NCBI RefSeq assembly: GCF_000002425.4
Contig: NC_037256.1
Coordinates: 17,644,586 to 17,708,585 of the forward strand
Source of the DNA: Physcomitrium patens
Lineage: Eukaryota > Streptophyta > Bryopsida > Funariales > Funariaceae
Direction: 5' to 3'
Length of the DNA: 64,000 nucleotides
Positions 1 through 12,000 of the stretch are shown here, piece by piece (the first letter of the stretch is position 1; every line of letters starts with the position of its first letter). Under the pieces are notes generated by a model. That model was not told the DNA's origin and did not search any database. It was given only the letters and a program-made list of their open reading frames with translations. The position numbers and the translations under genes are program-made.

Positions 1-112
1 CAATAGATATTCTATTTCAATATATTACCATCTTTGAGTGATTTTTTAGTCTTTTCAAGTGACACAAGAATGTATTGAAATTTTCTTTCTTTGAAATTCA
101 TGTCTTTGAAAG
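1..112 (+). repeat. 3' tail of the 5' LTR of element A
   Basis: The opening bases match the end of the LTR at about 13790-13890: both carry the phrase for a T-rich tail with 'ccatctttgagtgatttt' and 'cttttcaagtgacac' or its near copy. The rest of this LTR lies outside the window. Confidence 0.7.
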
Positions 113-599
113 TTTGAAAAGAGTATTAATTTATTGATCTTCTCTTATTTTAGAAGTTAATGGATTATCTCATTTTTATTATTGTATTTTGAAGGTTATA
201 AATTATCTACTTTTATACAAATTGTTCAGTTTTTTAACACTGATTTTTTCCTTAAAGAATGCAGATTATCTTTTTTTGTAGAAATTTTTATTTGCTATTA
301 GAGGTTGTGGATTATCTTCCAAAAATTTATCTTGTGGATTTTTTAAGTTACTAGAAATAGAAAAAAATCATAGATGCTATATTTAGTGAAAGTAAGAATA
401 GATTTATAATTATTGTATATTTTCATAATCTTATCAATATTCTTAAGATAGAAATTTTACTTATCACTAGTACCAATCACAAAAATACTAATCCTACATC
501 CTTAGAAGAAATTCAGAGTCTATGTCAAGAAGTTGTGTAACTGAAGGAAGCAATGAGATCGACCTCACAACCAAATCCATGAAGTTTTTTCTTTTTATA

Positions 600-795
600 A
601 GTACAACGAGAATAAAGATTAATATGCTTGAGAATTTTGATAGAACAAGATCAAAATTTTGACGATTTTTGTAACAAATCAGATTCTATCCAAGGTTGCA
701 TCTCTTCTAATATCCTAATAGATTTACTCAATTTGAGTTCATAGTTACACTTTTATTTGGAAGTACTCTCTTTGGTTTTTATCTTAGGGGAAAAA
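600..795 (+). pseudogene. Element A gag fragment
   Basis: Text around 630-700 resembles the gag start of element B near 22490-22550, including the equivalent of the FDGTRSKFRGFINQ motif. It is a degraded fossil fragment, and the continuation of gag is displaced by the inserted segment that follows. Confidence 0.5.
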
Positions 796-809
796 GATTC
801 ATGATTCAT

Positions 810-2860
810 TTATGATTTGAATTCATTCCTAAAATTATTTATAGCTATGTGAGCTCAAGATTATATTCCAAGATTAAATTTTGTATTTTTTCTTATATTT
901 TGTAATAATTGAACAAGTTAGATCATGATTTATATAAATAAAATCTAACTTTGTAGAATTTTGAGGGTTATAACTTTTGATGGTACAAATTTTAACCTAA
1001 TTCTTTAATTTGGATTAATTAGAAATAAAATTATAGACTTTAGAAAATTAGAATAGTAAATTAATTAATTTTAGTAATTTAGAAATTATAGTCATTACTA
1101 TAAGAATTGATTGAGAGCCTATGAATTCACTTATAATCATGTCATATGATTTAGAATGAATTAAAATTATAAGCTTCTAAAAAGGATTCTAGTAAAAATT
1201 AGCAAGGGAAATTTGAAGTTTTTCTTCTAATTCAACAAATTCAAGCAACAAGGTGGCTTTTCTAATTAATGGAAGCCTTCCAAATGCAATGGCGGCATTG
1301 GATTTGCCTCATGGAGTGAAGAAAACAAGATCAGTACCTCTCCACCAAATTACAAGTGGAGCCATGAAGATGTCATTTTGAAGGAATTTTCAATAATTGC
1401 CAAAACTCCTAGAGGTAAAAAATTCACAAAAATTACATATGAATGTGGATTGGGACAGATAAGTAGTCAATCTTAGCATAAAAAGGTGTTTTAAATACAA
1501 TGGTGAAGTTAGATTTACAAAAAAAAATTTGTTGACCACTTACAAGAGCCATCAATCTTAGTAACGGGATTAGCTCTTGGATGAATGAAGGCCATAGATC
1601 TACATTAGGGATCTTAGAGATTAAGGGTAGAGATGTGGCCGCCTAATAGTATAAGTGTGGCTTGGTTTTCCAAGCCCTCTCTCTCTTTTTTTTGATGAAG
1701 GGCGAAGCTATGCCAAATCTTGGCCTAAAATCCTAATTCCAATTTCATTTTGGATCCTAATGCTCATTGTGCACCTTATGAATGTGTGATCATTGATTTT
1801 TTTATTGTGGGTGGTGCTTATTGTGGTTTAGAAGGCACTCCCTTAGAATTAGTGGTTTCCAAATACTTCCATAGTTAAGTAGGTTTAAAGGGCCTCGGAT
1901 TTTTCCCAATCAGTGTTTGGTACTTTTAATTTTTACAGTGAATTTTTTTGAGCACATACCTCTTATTTTCAGCTTTCCAACGAGCTCAAGCTTGCTCAAT
2001 TTGGAGCTAAAACAATTTTTTTGTGAGTTTTTGAGTGCGAGGGGTGGGCTGCCTTGGCAGTTTGGATCACCAGTCTTTGAAAAGACATTTCTCAATGCCG
2101 TTTACTTAAAACATTCTGAAATTTTAAGAATAAGAGAAAATACAAGTTTAGCTTCCAATGGCGCAAGTTTGATTATGTTTGAAGTAGATCCGAATTTTTG
2201 GTGAATTTTGCAGTAGAAGGGAGTTGCTGCCCTAAATTCTTGATCCCTCTTAGTTTTTATTTTCTCTTTTATTTTTACAGTAACGTGTAACTTCCATATG
2301 TAAACTTTGAACTTTAACTGTAATTTTTTACTTTTTACTTAATTGGTAACTTTATTTTTTATTTTTAATTTGCTAAAACTTAAATTTTTTATTTTTATTT
2401 AAGATTTTACCTTTACTATGGATTAATAATAGTAAATTAATTAATTACTCTTACCACCAATTATTTAAGAAGTAATAATTTATATATTTAAATAATAATA
2501 ATAATAATAAATCAAATAAAAAGATTAAAAAAATAAAATAACAATTTTTTTTAAAAAACGAAATAAAAATCTAATAAAAAAATTAAAATAAATAATTTCA
2601 AACTAAATTATATAATTAGAATTAAAAAAAAGAATTATTTTGCATAAATTTTAATGAATAAATTATCATTGTGAATGTGAATAATAATTGGAAGATTTGA
2701 TTAATAACTTGGTGTTTTAACAATAACAACTAATGATTGGATTAAAATTTGAATAATGGCCTTACTTTTAAAAAGTGACCTAGTCAAGTCACTTTTTATG
2801 AACTAAAACAAACTTCCAACTAGCTGAGGTTTATTTGAGTTTACAGGCTACATTCAAAGA
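810..2860 (+). mobile_element. Inserted segment related to the leader of gypsy family H
   Basis: This stretch interrupts the gag of element A and is not found in element B. Its part at about 1960-2230 matches, in reverse complement, the 5' leader of element H around 55140-55420. Shared phrases include 'tgccttggcagttt', 'gagtttttgag' and 'ttgctgcc', in the same order. The flanking AT-rich tail (2260-2700) resembles the poly-A-rich leader of H near 54600-55080. The rest (810-1900) is not recognised. The limits are approximate and no target duplication was found. Confidence 0.5.
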
Positions 2861-3039
2861 AAATAATCAAAAAAGAATAACAAAAATCAAGCTCTTATCT
2901 TTATAACAAAGATCACATTCAACCACCATATATCTTGCTAAATTTTGAAATCTTGCATGTAATGTAGATTAGAATGATAAATTCTTTATCATTGAATTTT
3001 GATGTGGATTGAAGGATAATGTCAAAAATTTATTATTGA

Positions 3040-3400
3040 CAATGTCAAAAGCAAAATCTTTAGAATAATTTATTATTCAAGCCATTGCATGCAACAATCA
3101 ATTATTTGAAAGGCATAAAAAAAAGACTTGGTTAGAGAGGAAAAATTCAAGTAATGATGGCAATTCTTAAGTTTTCAAAAACTTATTCTTTAAGGCCAAA
3201 ACTAATGCAAATTGATACAATATGTTTAAAATTCTTTACAAAGCAGGAAAAGACTTGACATCATCAAGAAGATTTTTACTTATATTCTAAAAAAGCTAAA
3301 CATACTATACAACATTGTCCAAAGAAGCAAAGGAATCACAAAATGAAGAGTACAATTGCCAAAGATGATAACATGTTAAAAAATGAATTTTTCCAACTAC
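3040..3400 (+). pseudogene. Element A gag 3' end (zinc-knuckle tail)
   Basis: Bases near 3240-3360 align with element B 23110-23230, the stretch just after a zinc-knuckle-like motif. The upstream part (3060-3130) resembles B near 22930. Broken fossil. Confidence 0.5.
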
Positions 3401-3410
3401 AGTAGAGACC

Positions 3411-3686
3411 ATGCAATTGAAATTACATATAATATCAAATAAAATTTCTATTCTATCTTTAGATCCTTTATCTTATTTTATAATAGATATATATTTAAGA
3501 TCTAAAAATCACAAAATATTTATATTTTTAGGTTCAAAAATCTCAGCCTATTTTATAAAGAAATATTTTTTCAAAAAACAAAAAATATCCTTAATAAAAA
3601 AAACTAAATTCATACATTTAAAAGTCATAGATAATCATTTTTTATCTTTTAGAAATGTTATCCATAAAATGTTTTCTTTAAATTGA
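3411..3686 (+). pseudogene. Element A protease region
   Basis: The reading here parallels the protease region of element B (23279-23560). Both contain a conserved KKTK...H..VID stretch followed by R.VIHK. It is a gypsy-type retropepsin fossil and gives no sign of being intact. Confidence 0.6.
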
Positions 3687-4149
3687 GCTTTCATACATGT
3701 TACAAAAAAATGGTCATCTTTTGCTATATATGCCATGCATATTTTTGATGATGAAAAAACATCAAGAGATATTCGTAACTAATATTAAGATTTTTAAGAT
3801 ATTTTCAAAAAAAAAAAATAGAAATATTCTTTTGAAGCATCAACTTTAGAATTATTCAATCGATCTATAAGAAAGAATTCAACTATCATTTGGACTAATA
3901 TATAGCTTATTGCAAAATAAGTTGGCTATACTAAAAGAATACATTAATGAAAACTTAGCTTATGTTTTGAATTATTGACTTGTGTTTTGAAAACATAAGC
4001 CAACAATTTAAAACTTCCTACACCATTTAAAATCTACAACTAGAGCTCTTATCTTATTTGTAAAAAAAAGTATGGATCTTTGTAGATGTGCATAGATTAT
4101 TAAGGATTTAATAAGATTATTATTAAGAATAGGTATTTCTTACTTTTGA

Positions 4150-5330
4150 TTTTAAGATTTTTTGAAAAATTAAATTAAACAAAGATCTATACAAAAATAG
4201 ATCAATGAAGAGCATATAATTTGATCTGCATAAAAAAAAAGAGATGAATAGAAGTTTATTTTTTAAACTAGGTATGGACATTTTAAATATAATGTCATGT
4301 CTTTTGGACTCACAAATACACTAGCTGATTTTGAATATCTTATGAATGATATTTTTTATAATTTTTTTGATGATTTTATTGTTTGTTATTTAGATGACAT
4401 TTTAATCTATTCTAAAAATATAAAAAAATATAAATTTCATGTTTGTCATGTAATACAAAAACTTAGAGATGCAAAATTATATACTAAGATGAAAAAGTAT
4501 ATATTTTAGTCTACTCGACTTGACTTTTTTGGATTCATCATTTTCAATGAAGGTCTAGTGATGAATCCAAAGAAAGTTTAGAATATCATACATTGAAAGA
4601 TATTAAAAATAATAAGAGGTATACAATTTTTTTTGAGATTTGCTAATTATTACAAGATTCTTATTAAAAATATTTTTAAGTTGTGGCTTTTCTTATATAT
4701 TTGACATATAAAAAAAAACTTGAATAGAGTAAAAAAGCTATAGAATCTTTTGAAGTCCTAAAGTTAGTATTTATTTTTGCACGAAATTTATATTGTCTGA
4801 ATTTGTTGTAGATATTCTTTATGAAAATAGCCACATGAAGTCTTGCTTTGGATGTGATTTTATCACTCATGGAAGTAGATGATAATCTCATCTAATAGCT
4901 ATTCATTCTTAGAAATTTTCAATAAGAAAAATTAACTATAAAATTTATAATAAAAAGCTTCTTATAATTATGGATTTATTTCAAAAATAGCATCATTATG
5001 TAGAAGGTGCCACAAGTCTAATCATCGTATATATGGATTTAAAAAACCTTAAGTATTTTATATTGGTTTGTGTTTTGAATTATTGCTAGACTTGTTGGAG
5101 AATGTCTTTATTAAGATTTAATTTCAAGTTTACTTATCAATCTAAAAAAAATTAGGTTTGTTAGACGTCTTTTTTAGATATTCTTATCTTGTACCAAAAA
5201 AAGAAGATACATCTTTTTATCAATAAAGAATAATTTTCTTGAAGCCAAAGTATTTTCATCTTCATTTAATAAAATTAATATTGAATGTTGATTCAATATT
5301 TCTCAAGCAAATTCAATCAAGTATATACTT
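4150..5330 (+). pseudogene. Element A reverse transcriptase and RNase H
   Basis: The reading at 4297-4509 contains MSFGLTNTLADFEYLMND and a YLDDILIYSKN catalytic block, typical of Ty3/gypsy RT domains 4 and 5. RNase H-like text follows at about 4680-5100, and a tether leads to the integrase. The order and wording follow element B 24038-25250. Broken at many points. Confidence 0.75.
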
Positions 5331-5570
5331 TGATCTTCTTGTTTATAATATTAAGAATATATTTTTAAGTTTCATGATTTTTTAAAGTTTAAGTTTAAAA
5401 ATAATTTATTTTATTTTGAGAAACAATTATATATTTTAGAAGGCAAAGTATGATTACATGTTCTTCAAGCTCATAATGACTTTCCAACAATTGAACTTTT
5501 TGAATACATTAAGACTTTGAAGCTTATATTGAGAGGTTTTTGGTAGCTTCAAATATAGAAGACATTTAAA
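5331..5570 (+). pseudogene. Element A integrase, first part
   Basis: Equivalent to element B 25330-25600, the zinc-finger part of integrase with the 'HNDFPT..' neighbourhood. The copia element K is inserted right after it. Element B reads through this point without a break, which shows that the insertion is secondary. Confidence 0.6.
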
Positions 5571-6039
5571 TATTGAAGAAATTGAACTTTGAAGTCACAA
5601 CACATAGCATCAGCAAGGTTGTACAAAAAGAGAGTATGGAGTAAGATATCTCTCACTTCAAACATCCAATACTTATAGGTTGTAGTTTCTGCCCTACAAG
5701 ATAACTTTCACTCATTGACTTTTACACACAAGATCCTTGGTCCTAGGATCCTTTAGTATCTAACGTACCTTAAGGATATTCTATGGTCCTTGGATCCTTT
5801 GGCATCTTACTAACAACAAAGGTATCCTATGCCAAATACTAATTACTCTTACCTAGTCCGTGGATATTTCTTACTTCATACTTTATCCTCTTGATTTTGA
5901 TTCTTAGTCCTTGACCTTGTCTTATATCCATAGGATATCCTTTCTATACACAAAGAATCAACCTTTTGACCATTAATAACTTACTTAAAGTAATATTCTC
6001 TACAAGATAACTTATTTTATTTTTACTTTTATTTCAACA
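5571..6039 (-). repeat. 3' LTR of copia element K
   Basis: A 469-bp direct repeat of 10705-11173. Both start with TATTGAA and end with TTTCAACA on the plus strand and share phrases such as 'gatccttggtcctaggatcc'. Confidence 0.9.
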
Positions 6040-6174
6040 CTCCTACTTTATTATGGATCAAAAGACTTTAAATCCTAATGCCTTTGTCAATATGTAATGT
6101 CTATCCTTTACTAATGTCTTTACCAACAAATTAGCAAGCATGTCTTTCATTGCGCAATACTTCATATCAATCAC

Positions 6175-6525
6175 TCACATTTCAATCTTCTCTCTTATGA
6201 AGTGATGTTGATTGTCAATGCATTTGGTCCTTGAATGATGCTTTGGATTCTTTGTAAAAGTAAGACATCCTTGGTTGTCACACTTCATTGGAATTGCTTC
6301 CATTTTTACATCTCTAATGTCCTCCAAAAGTTGTCTTAGCCATATTGCCTCAAGTGCACCATAGCTTGCTGCCATGTACTCTGCCTCTATTATTGACCTT
6401 GCAATTATTGGTTTTCTTTTACAATTCCATGAAATTGCTCCTACTCCAATAAAAAATACATATTCCATTGTTGACCTTCTATCATTTGCATTTCCAATCC
6501 AATCCGCATCACAATAACCATGCAT
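6175..6525 (-). pseudogene. Element K RNase H domain
   Basis: The minus-strand reading contains GYCDADWIGNANDRRSTMEY, then ISWNCKRKP, IIEAEYMAASYGALEAIWLR and CDNQGCLTFTKNPKHHSRTK. This is the copia RNase H signature at the end of pol. Fossil. Confidence 0.9.
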
Positions 6526-6529
6526 AATA

Positions 6530-7500
6530 ATGTTATCACCTTCAAAACATAGTTTGAAGTATAAAGTACCTCATGATCTTTTTGATGGTTGCCCAATAGA
6601 TTGGTGTAGTCTTTGGCATGTATTGACTCACAATACTCAGTGCATATGTAAGCTCCACCCTTGTGCCAACCATTGCATACATTAGTAAGTCCATTGTTGT
6701 CTTGTATGGAACACCTTACATTTGTCCTTCAACTTCAGCAAACTCTTCTTCCGTGAGCTTCATCAACTTCAAATTGGCTTCCAAAGGTGTTATAATAGGC
6801 TTACACTCTTCTATGTTAAATCGTTTCAACACTTCTTCAATGTACTTTCTTTGGCTCATTGTAATGGTCTTCTTAGTACGATCTCTCACAAACTCCACTC
6901 CTAAATAATAGTGAAGCTCTCTCAAATCACTCATCTTATACTTTTTTTCTAACTTTGCCTTCAATCAAACCATCATCTTGATAGCATTGATTGCGTTGAG
7001 CAAATCATTAATATAGAGGATGATAATCAATATGAATTCATTTAATTGCATCACATACAATGAATGATCAGCTTCACTCTTTATTAACCTTTTATTTACA
7101 AAGAATGTATCAATACGTTGGTACCAGGCCCTTGGAGATTGCTTGAGCCCATACAAAGATTTCTTTAACTTACAAACAAGGTCTTATTTGCCATCTTCAA
7201 TAAATCCTTGAGGTTGATCCATATAGATGTCTTCTTCTAACTTTCCATTCAAGAAAGATGTCTTTACATTCATTTGATGCATCTCCAAGTCCATTGTTGC
7301 TCCAATTGCCACAATAGTTCTAATGGTGGTGAATTTGGCCACGGGAGCAAATGTCTCATTGAAATCAACTCCAACAAATTGTAAATATTCTTTGGCAACC
7401 AACCTAGCCTTGTATTTTACAATATTATCCATTGCATCTCTTTTGATTCTAAATACCCACTTACAACCAATTAAAGATCAATTTGGTGGAAGTTCAGTCA
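6530..7500 (-). pseudogene. Element K reverse transcriptase
   Basis: Minus-strand readings in 6716-7432 show the copia RT blocks: KARLVAKEYLQFVGVDFNET, FLNGKLEEDIYMDQPQGF, YGLKQSPRAWYQRID and YYLGVEFVRD. These sit between integrase and RNase H, as expected for copia pol. Several breaks are present. Confidence 0.9.
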
Positions 7501-7779
7501 ATTCCCATGTTCCATTGTCTATGAGTGATTTATATTCTTCTTCCATTGCATTCTCCCACTTCATAGCATCTGTGGACTTCATTACATCACACAAATTCAA
7601 TGGATCAGAAAGGAGTGCAACATTAGCATGTTCTTCACTTACTTGAGGAAAGATGTGATTCTTCCACTATGCACCAAGTTGTTTTCAATCTCTCAAAAGA
7701 TATCTCCTTTCACTTGATGAGGATTTACCTTTGTGTACTCCAATAGCTCTTGCAATCTTCTTTTCTCTTAAAACTTGTC

Positions 7780-8772
7780 TCTTCATACTTAAAGATTAAT
7801 ACTCCTCATCACCATCATCATCTTCAACATCTTGATTGTCTTCATTGCTGATTTTAGCAATTGTAGGCACCTCATGATCTACCTTCTTTGATTCTTCATC
7901 TTGATTTGAAATTCCACCATCTTCAGTATCATCATCATCATCTTCTTCTTCTTTTATTGCTGGATTTAAAGATATGTCTATAAAAACACCATTATCCCTA
8001 CTTGGATACATCTTCAAGTGCTCACAAGCACTCTTATATTCCAAAAACTCTACATCACGACTTTTGATGATCTTCTTGGTTTCCAAGCACATGAGCCTAT
8101 ATGCTTTGGTACTTTCATAATATCCAACAAATATACATTTTCTTCCTTTTGTGTCAAGTTTGGACGTCATGTGATCTGATTTCTTTGCATAAGAAATGCA
8201 TCCAAAGATCCTCATGTATGAAATACAAGATTTCTTGCCACTCCAAGCTTCTTGTAGAGTCATTGATGTGAGTGCACTTGTTGGACATCTATTTCTTGTA
8301 TACACAACATTGACCATAGCTTTTGTCCAATATTCATGCCCAAGATTTTGTGCATGAAGTATATTCCTTACTATCTCTATAATAGTTCGATTTGTTCTTT
8401 CAACAACTCTATTATATTGTGGAGTGTAAGGAATAGAGGTTTATCTTACAATGCCTTGATGTCTCAAAAATTCATCAAAATGCTTTGACATGTACTCACT
8501 TCCATTATCTGTGCATAATACTTTCATCTTGCACTCACATTACTTTCCTAAAAGTGCCTTGAATTCTTTAAACCTTGAAAAATACTCACTCTTGGCTTTA
8601 ATGATGTATATCCACACCTTTCTTGAAAAATCATCAATAAATGTTACAAAGTACCTTGTTCCTCCAATTGATGGTGTCTTCATTGGTCCACAAATACCAA
8701 AATGAACCATTTCTAATAATTTGCTTGCATATATTGCAATTCCACTTGGAAATAAAGTCTTTTATTATTTGA
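7780..8772 (-). pseudogene. Element K integrase
   Basis: Minus-strand text around 8330-8440 contains the equivalent of the PQ.NGV.ER.NRT region around the catalytic glutamate. The reading at 7796-8317 gives the integrase C-terminal part (LQEAWSGKK, IFGCISYAKK, KGRKCIFVGYYESTKAYRL), then an acidic linker rich in E and D. Fossil. Confidence 0.85.
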
Positions 8773-8773
8773 C

Positions 8774-9229
8774 TTAGATACAATCTTCACAAGCAAGTGT
8801 CATAGCATTGTAGTTGAATTGACCAAGATCTAAGCTACTTACCATAGATTGGAGCTCTTTTATGTTTTTGGCATTCAAATGGCCAAGTTGTTGATGCCAA
8901 ATGCCAAACTTGTCTTGATTTTGTGGAAAATCAGCACATGCCACCACTTCAACTCCATTCACCTTCTTACAATTGATGAAGTAGAGGTTTCCATTTCTAA
9001 GGCCTTTGGTAACATGTTTTCCATTCAATGTCTTCACAAAACACCCATCCATATCAAATTGAATTTTACAACCATGTAATACAAGTTTGCTCACCGAAAG
9101 AAGGTTCTTCTTAATCTTTGGCACATGTAAGACTTCCTTTAATCTGATCCTCTTCATATGGTCTTTCACCACAATCTCTACTACACTGGAGCCAATTCCA
9201 ATGGCTTGCACCTTGCCATTATCTCCCAA
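8774..9229 (-). pseudogene. Element K gag-pre-integrase region
   Basis: The minus-strand reading has LHVPKIKKNLLSVSKLV and IWHQQLGHLNAKNIKELQSM, the gag-pre-integrase domain that follows the copia protease. The protease itself should lie at about 9230-9320 and is short and poorly preserved. Confidence 0.85.
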
Positions 9230-9316
9230 CTATACTTTTTTTACTTGAATTGCTTTATAAATGTCAAATGAATATTTGTATGGTGTCATGTGCTTTGTGG
9301 CACCCAAATCTATGAT

Positions 9317-10190
9317 CTACTTAGATATGGCAGCCATGGAAGCTCCTTCACTTGCCATGAAAGCATAATCATCTCCATCAAAACTATCACTAGCATTATT
9401 TATATTTTTCCTATCTCCTCTTTTGGCCTTGTAGCAATTTCTAGCAAAATGACTTGGTTTTCTACAAATATAGTAATTTCTTATGTTGATTTTTAAATTA
9501 TAACATTGGTGTGGAAAGCTACCTTTGCTTTGTCTTGAGAATAAAGCCAAATCATCATTTTGAAGCTCTTTTTCTTTTCTCTTGGTTACTTCATATGCAA
9601 GTCTTGATGTGACATAATTCATGGTAAGCTCCTTCATGTTGATATACTCCAATGCTACAATGAGGTAGTTGTAGGACTCGAGAAGGTTCATGAACAATGT
9701 CAACACAATTTTTCTATCATCAATTGGTATGTCAATAATTGCTACTTGGTTTGCAAATGCTTTTACCTTATTGACATGAGCCATGAGCTCATCTCTTTCT
9801 TCCATATTTACCATTAAGAACTTCCTCTTTTTTCATAGAATATTAATAAGGTTTCTATTCTCATAGATGTTACAAAGAGTCTTATATGCTTTTGTTGGTC
9901 CATTAGAAGCAATTACATGTGAAAAATTGGCATCATCAAGATTTTTTGTGATCATGCCAAAAGCCTTGCTTTCATGTCATTTGTACTCTTTCTTAACCTT
10001 GACATCAACATCATCACTAGGAGGCTCTTCACTTTCATCAACAATGTTCTAAAGGTCTAATAAAGCCAACAAAAGCTCCATTTTCTTCTTCTAATGGTAG
10101 AAGTTGTCACCTCTAAACTTCTCAATCACTCTCAAAGCCTCACCTTGACTTGAAACAATGTCTAAAGAAGGGGTGTATCAAAGAAAATCA
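9317..10190 (-). pseudogene. Element K gag with zinc knuckle
   Basis: Minus-strand readings include MVNMEERDELMAHVNKVKAF and a helical UBN2-type gag core, followed by a zinc-knuckle-like CRKPSHFARNC. The N-terminal part continues to about 10190. This is the gag of copia element K, broken. Confidence 0.8.
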
Positions 10191-10704
10191 AGAGAAGAGA
10201 AGATAGAACTGTCAAAATCAATAAGAAGGTGTTGTTGCTTTAGAATCCTAGAATGCCTTCTTTATGATTTCTCTCTTTGATCACTCTCAAATTCACTTAT
10301 AAGACTTCTCACAAGTCTTATATACTATCAAATCCTCTCTTACGAACTTTTCCATTCTTTTATCACCTCTAATGACTTATAATACTTTTTTTGACTACAA
10401 GAAGATCTATTAGAAACTTAAGCATATGAAAGTTCAATATTAGTATATTAATGAGGTAGGTGAGCAAAAAAATACACTACTAGTATTCTTAAAGAATATT
10501 CTAAAGTATATAATAATCTCTAAGACCATGAATGCACTTAATAACAAGTAAGAGCATAACTACGTCAACAACTAGATGCAAAAAGAGATTTAGAAGATAC
10601 TAAACTCTAATATCAGCAACAACCATAAGTTTTACCCCTCATAATAACAAAAAAACTTCAAAGAACTTAAAAATTGACAACTAAAGGTGAGTGGATCCAT
10701 AATC

Positions 10705-11173
10705 TATTGAAAATATAGAACTTTAAAGTCACAATACATAGCATCAGTAAGGTTGTACACAAAGAGAGTATGGAGTAAGATATCTCTCACTTCCAATACC
10801 CAATACTTATAAGTTGTGGTTGCTACTCTATAAGACAACTTCCATTCATTGACTTTTATACACAAGATCCTTGGTCCTAGGATCCTTTAGTATCTAAGGT
10901 ACCTCTAGGGTATCCTATGGTCCTTGGATCCTTTGGCATCTTACTAACAATAAAGGTATCTTATACCAAATATTAATTACTCTTACCTAGTCTGTGGATA
11001 TTTCTTAGTTCATACTTTATCCTCTTGACTTTGATTCTTAGTCCTTGACCTTGTCTTATATTCATAGGATGTCCTTTCTATACACAAAAAGACAACCCTT
11101 TGACCATTAGCAACTTACCTAAGAAAATATCTTCTACAAGGTAACTTATTCTACTTTTACTTTTATTTCAACA
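10705..11173 (-). repeat. 5' LTR of copia element K
   Basis: A direct repeat of 5571-6039, of identical length, with termini TATTGAA...TTCAACA on the plus strand. It is followed by TCAAA, which matches TTAAA before the other LTR at four of five bases. Confidence 0.9.
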
Positions 11174-12000
11174 TCAAAGACTTTATACAATCATGTGATA
11201 TTTTTTCAAGATCAAAAATTCCTCATTATTAACTTTATAGACTTCTTCCACCATTTCTTATTTAGGAACAAACATGGTCTTTTGTTTCTAAGGATTTTAT
11301 CATGAATCTTCTAATTTCAAGTTTGTATGATTCTATATTTGTCATAATAGATTTCTTTTTATTAAAATGGCACATATTATATCATATACAAAATCTATTA
11401 TAGATCAAGAAATGGCTAAGTTTTTTTTAATAATATTTATTCATATTATGAATTACTTAAAGATATTATATAATATAGGGAGGTTTAATTTATATCAAGA
11501 TTTTAGATAATCTCTTTTAAGATTCTAAAGGTAGATATAAAACTCTCTTTGGCTTTTCATTCTCAAATTGATGGATAAAAAAAATAGATGAATCAAATTT
11601 TAGAGTAGTATTTAAAGTGTATCATCAACTATCATCAAATTGATTGGAAAACTTTTTTATCATTAACAAACTTTGCATACAATGATTTGGTATATTTTTA
11701 TATTCAATAACTTTTTTTTTTTTAATTATGATTATTATCTATGACTTGATATTTTTAAATTTTTAAAAATTGATAATTTTGTGGCAAAAAATTTAAAAAA
11801 TCATTTGTTAGAGTTATATATAATAATGAAGGCACAGTTAAAAGAAGCTCAAGAACAACAAAAGATCAATAGAGATGTTTATTGTAAAGAACAATCACAA
11901 TTTAGTAAGAATGATAAGATATAATTACTTTGTCGCAATATCAAAATTAGTTATTTTTGTAAGAATATGGACTATTGTAGGCTTCGACCATTTCATATTG
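11174..12000 (+). pseudogene. Element A integrase, continuation after the copia insertion
   Basis: Text resumes with 'tcaaagactttatacaatc', matching element B at 25597-25616, and follows B through the integrase core and the host-like 'tggataaaaaaaatag' region to about 12000. Broken fossil. Confidence 0.7.

Larger units (their letters stand above)
5571..11173 (-). mobile_element. Element K: Ty1/copia retrotransposon, full span, broken
   Basis: A complete copia span on the minus strand. The two 469-bp LTRs (5571-6039 and 10705-11173) end in a short inverted repeat (minus strand TGTTGAA at one end, TTCAATA at the other). The minus-strand order of parts is gag, zinc knuckle, gag-pre-integrase, integrase, RT, RNase H, which is the copia order. 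A purine-rich tract (AAAGTAGGAG) precedes the 3' LTR near 6040-6052. The flanks TTAAA (5566-5570) and TCAAA (11174-11178) look like a 5-bp target duplication. The LTRs differ at about one base in ten by eye, so it is not recent. The coding parts carry roughly ten or more breaks. Confidence 0.9.

Noticed and set aside
1917-2204. 95-codon open reading on the plus strand
   Set aside because: It lies in the leader-like insertion shared with the H 5' untranslated region, has no known domain, and the homologous stretch in H is not open.
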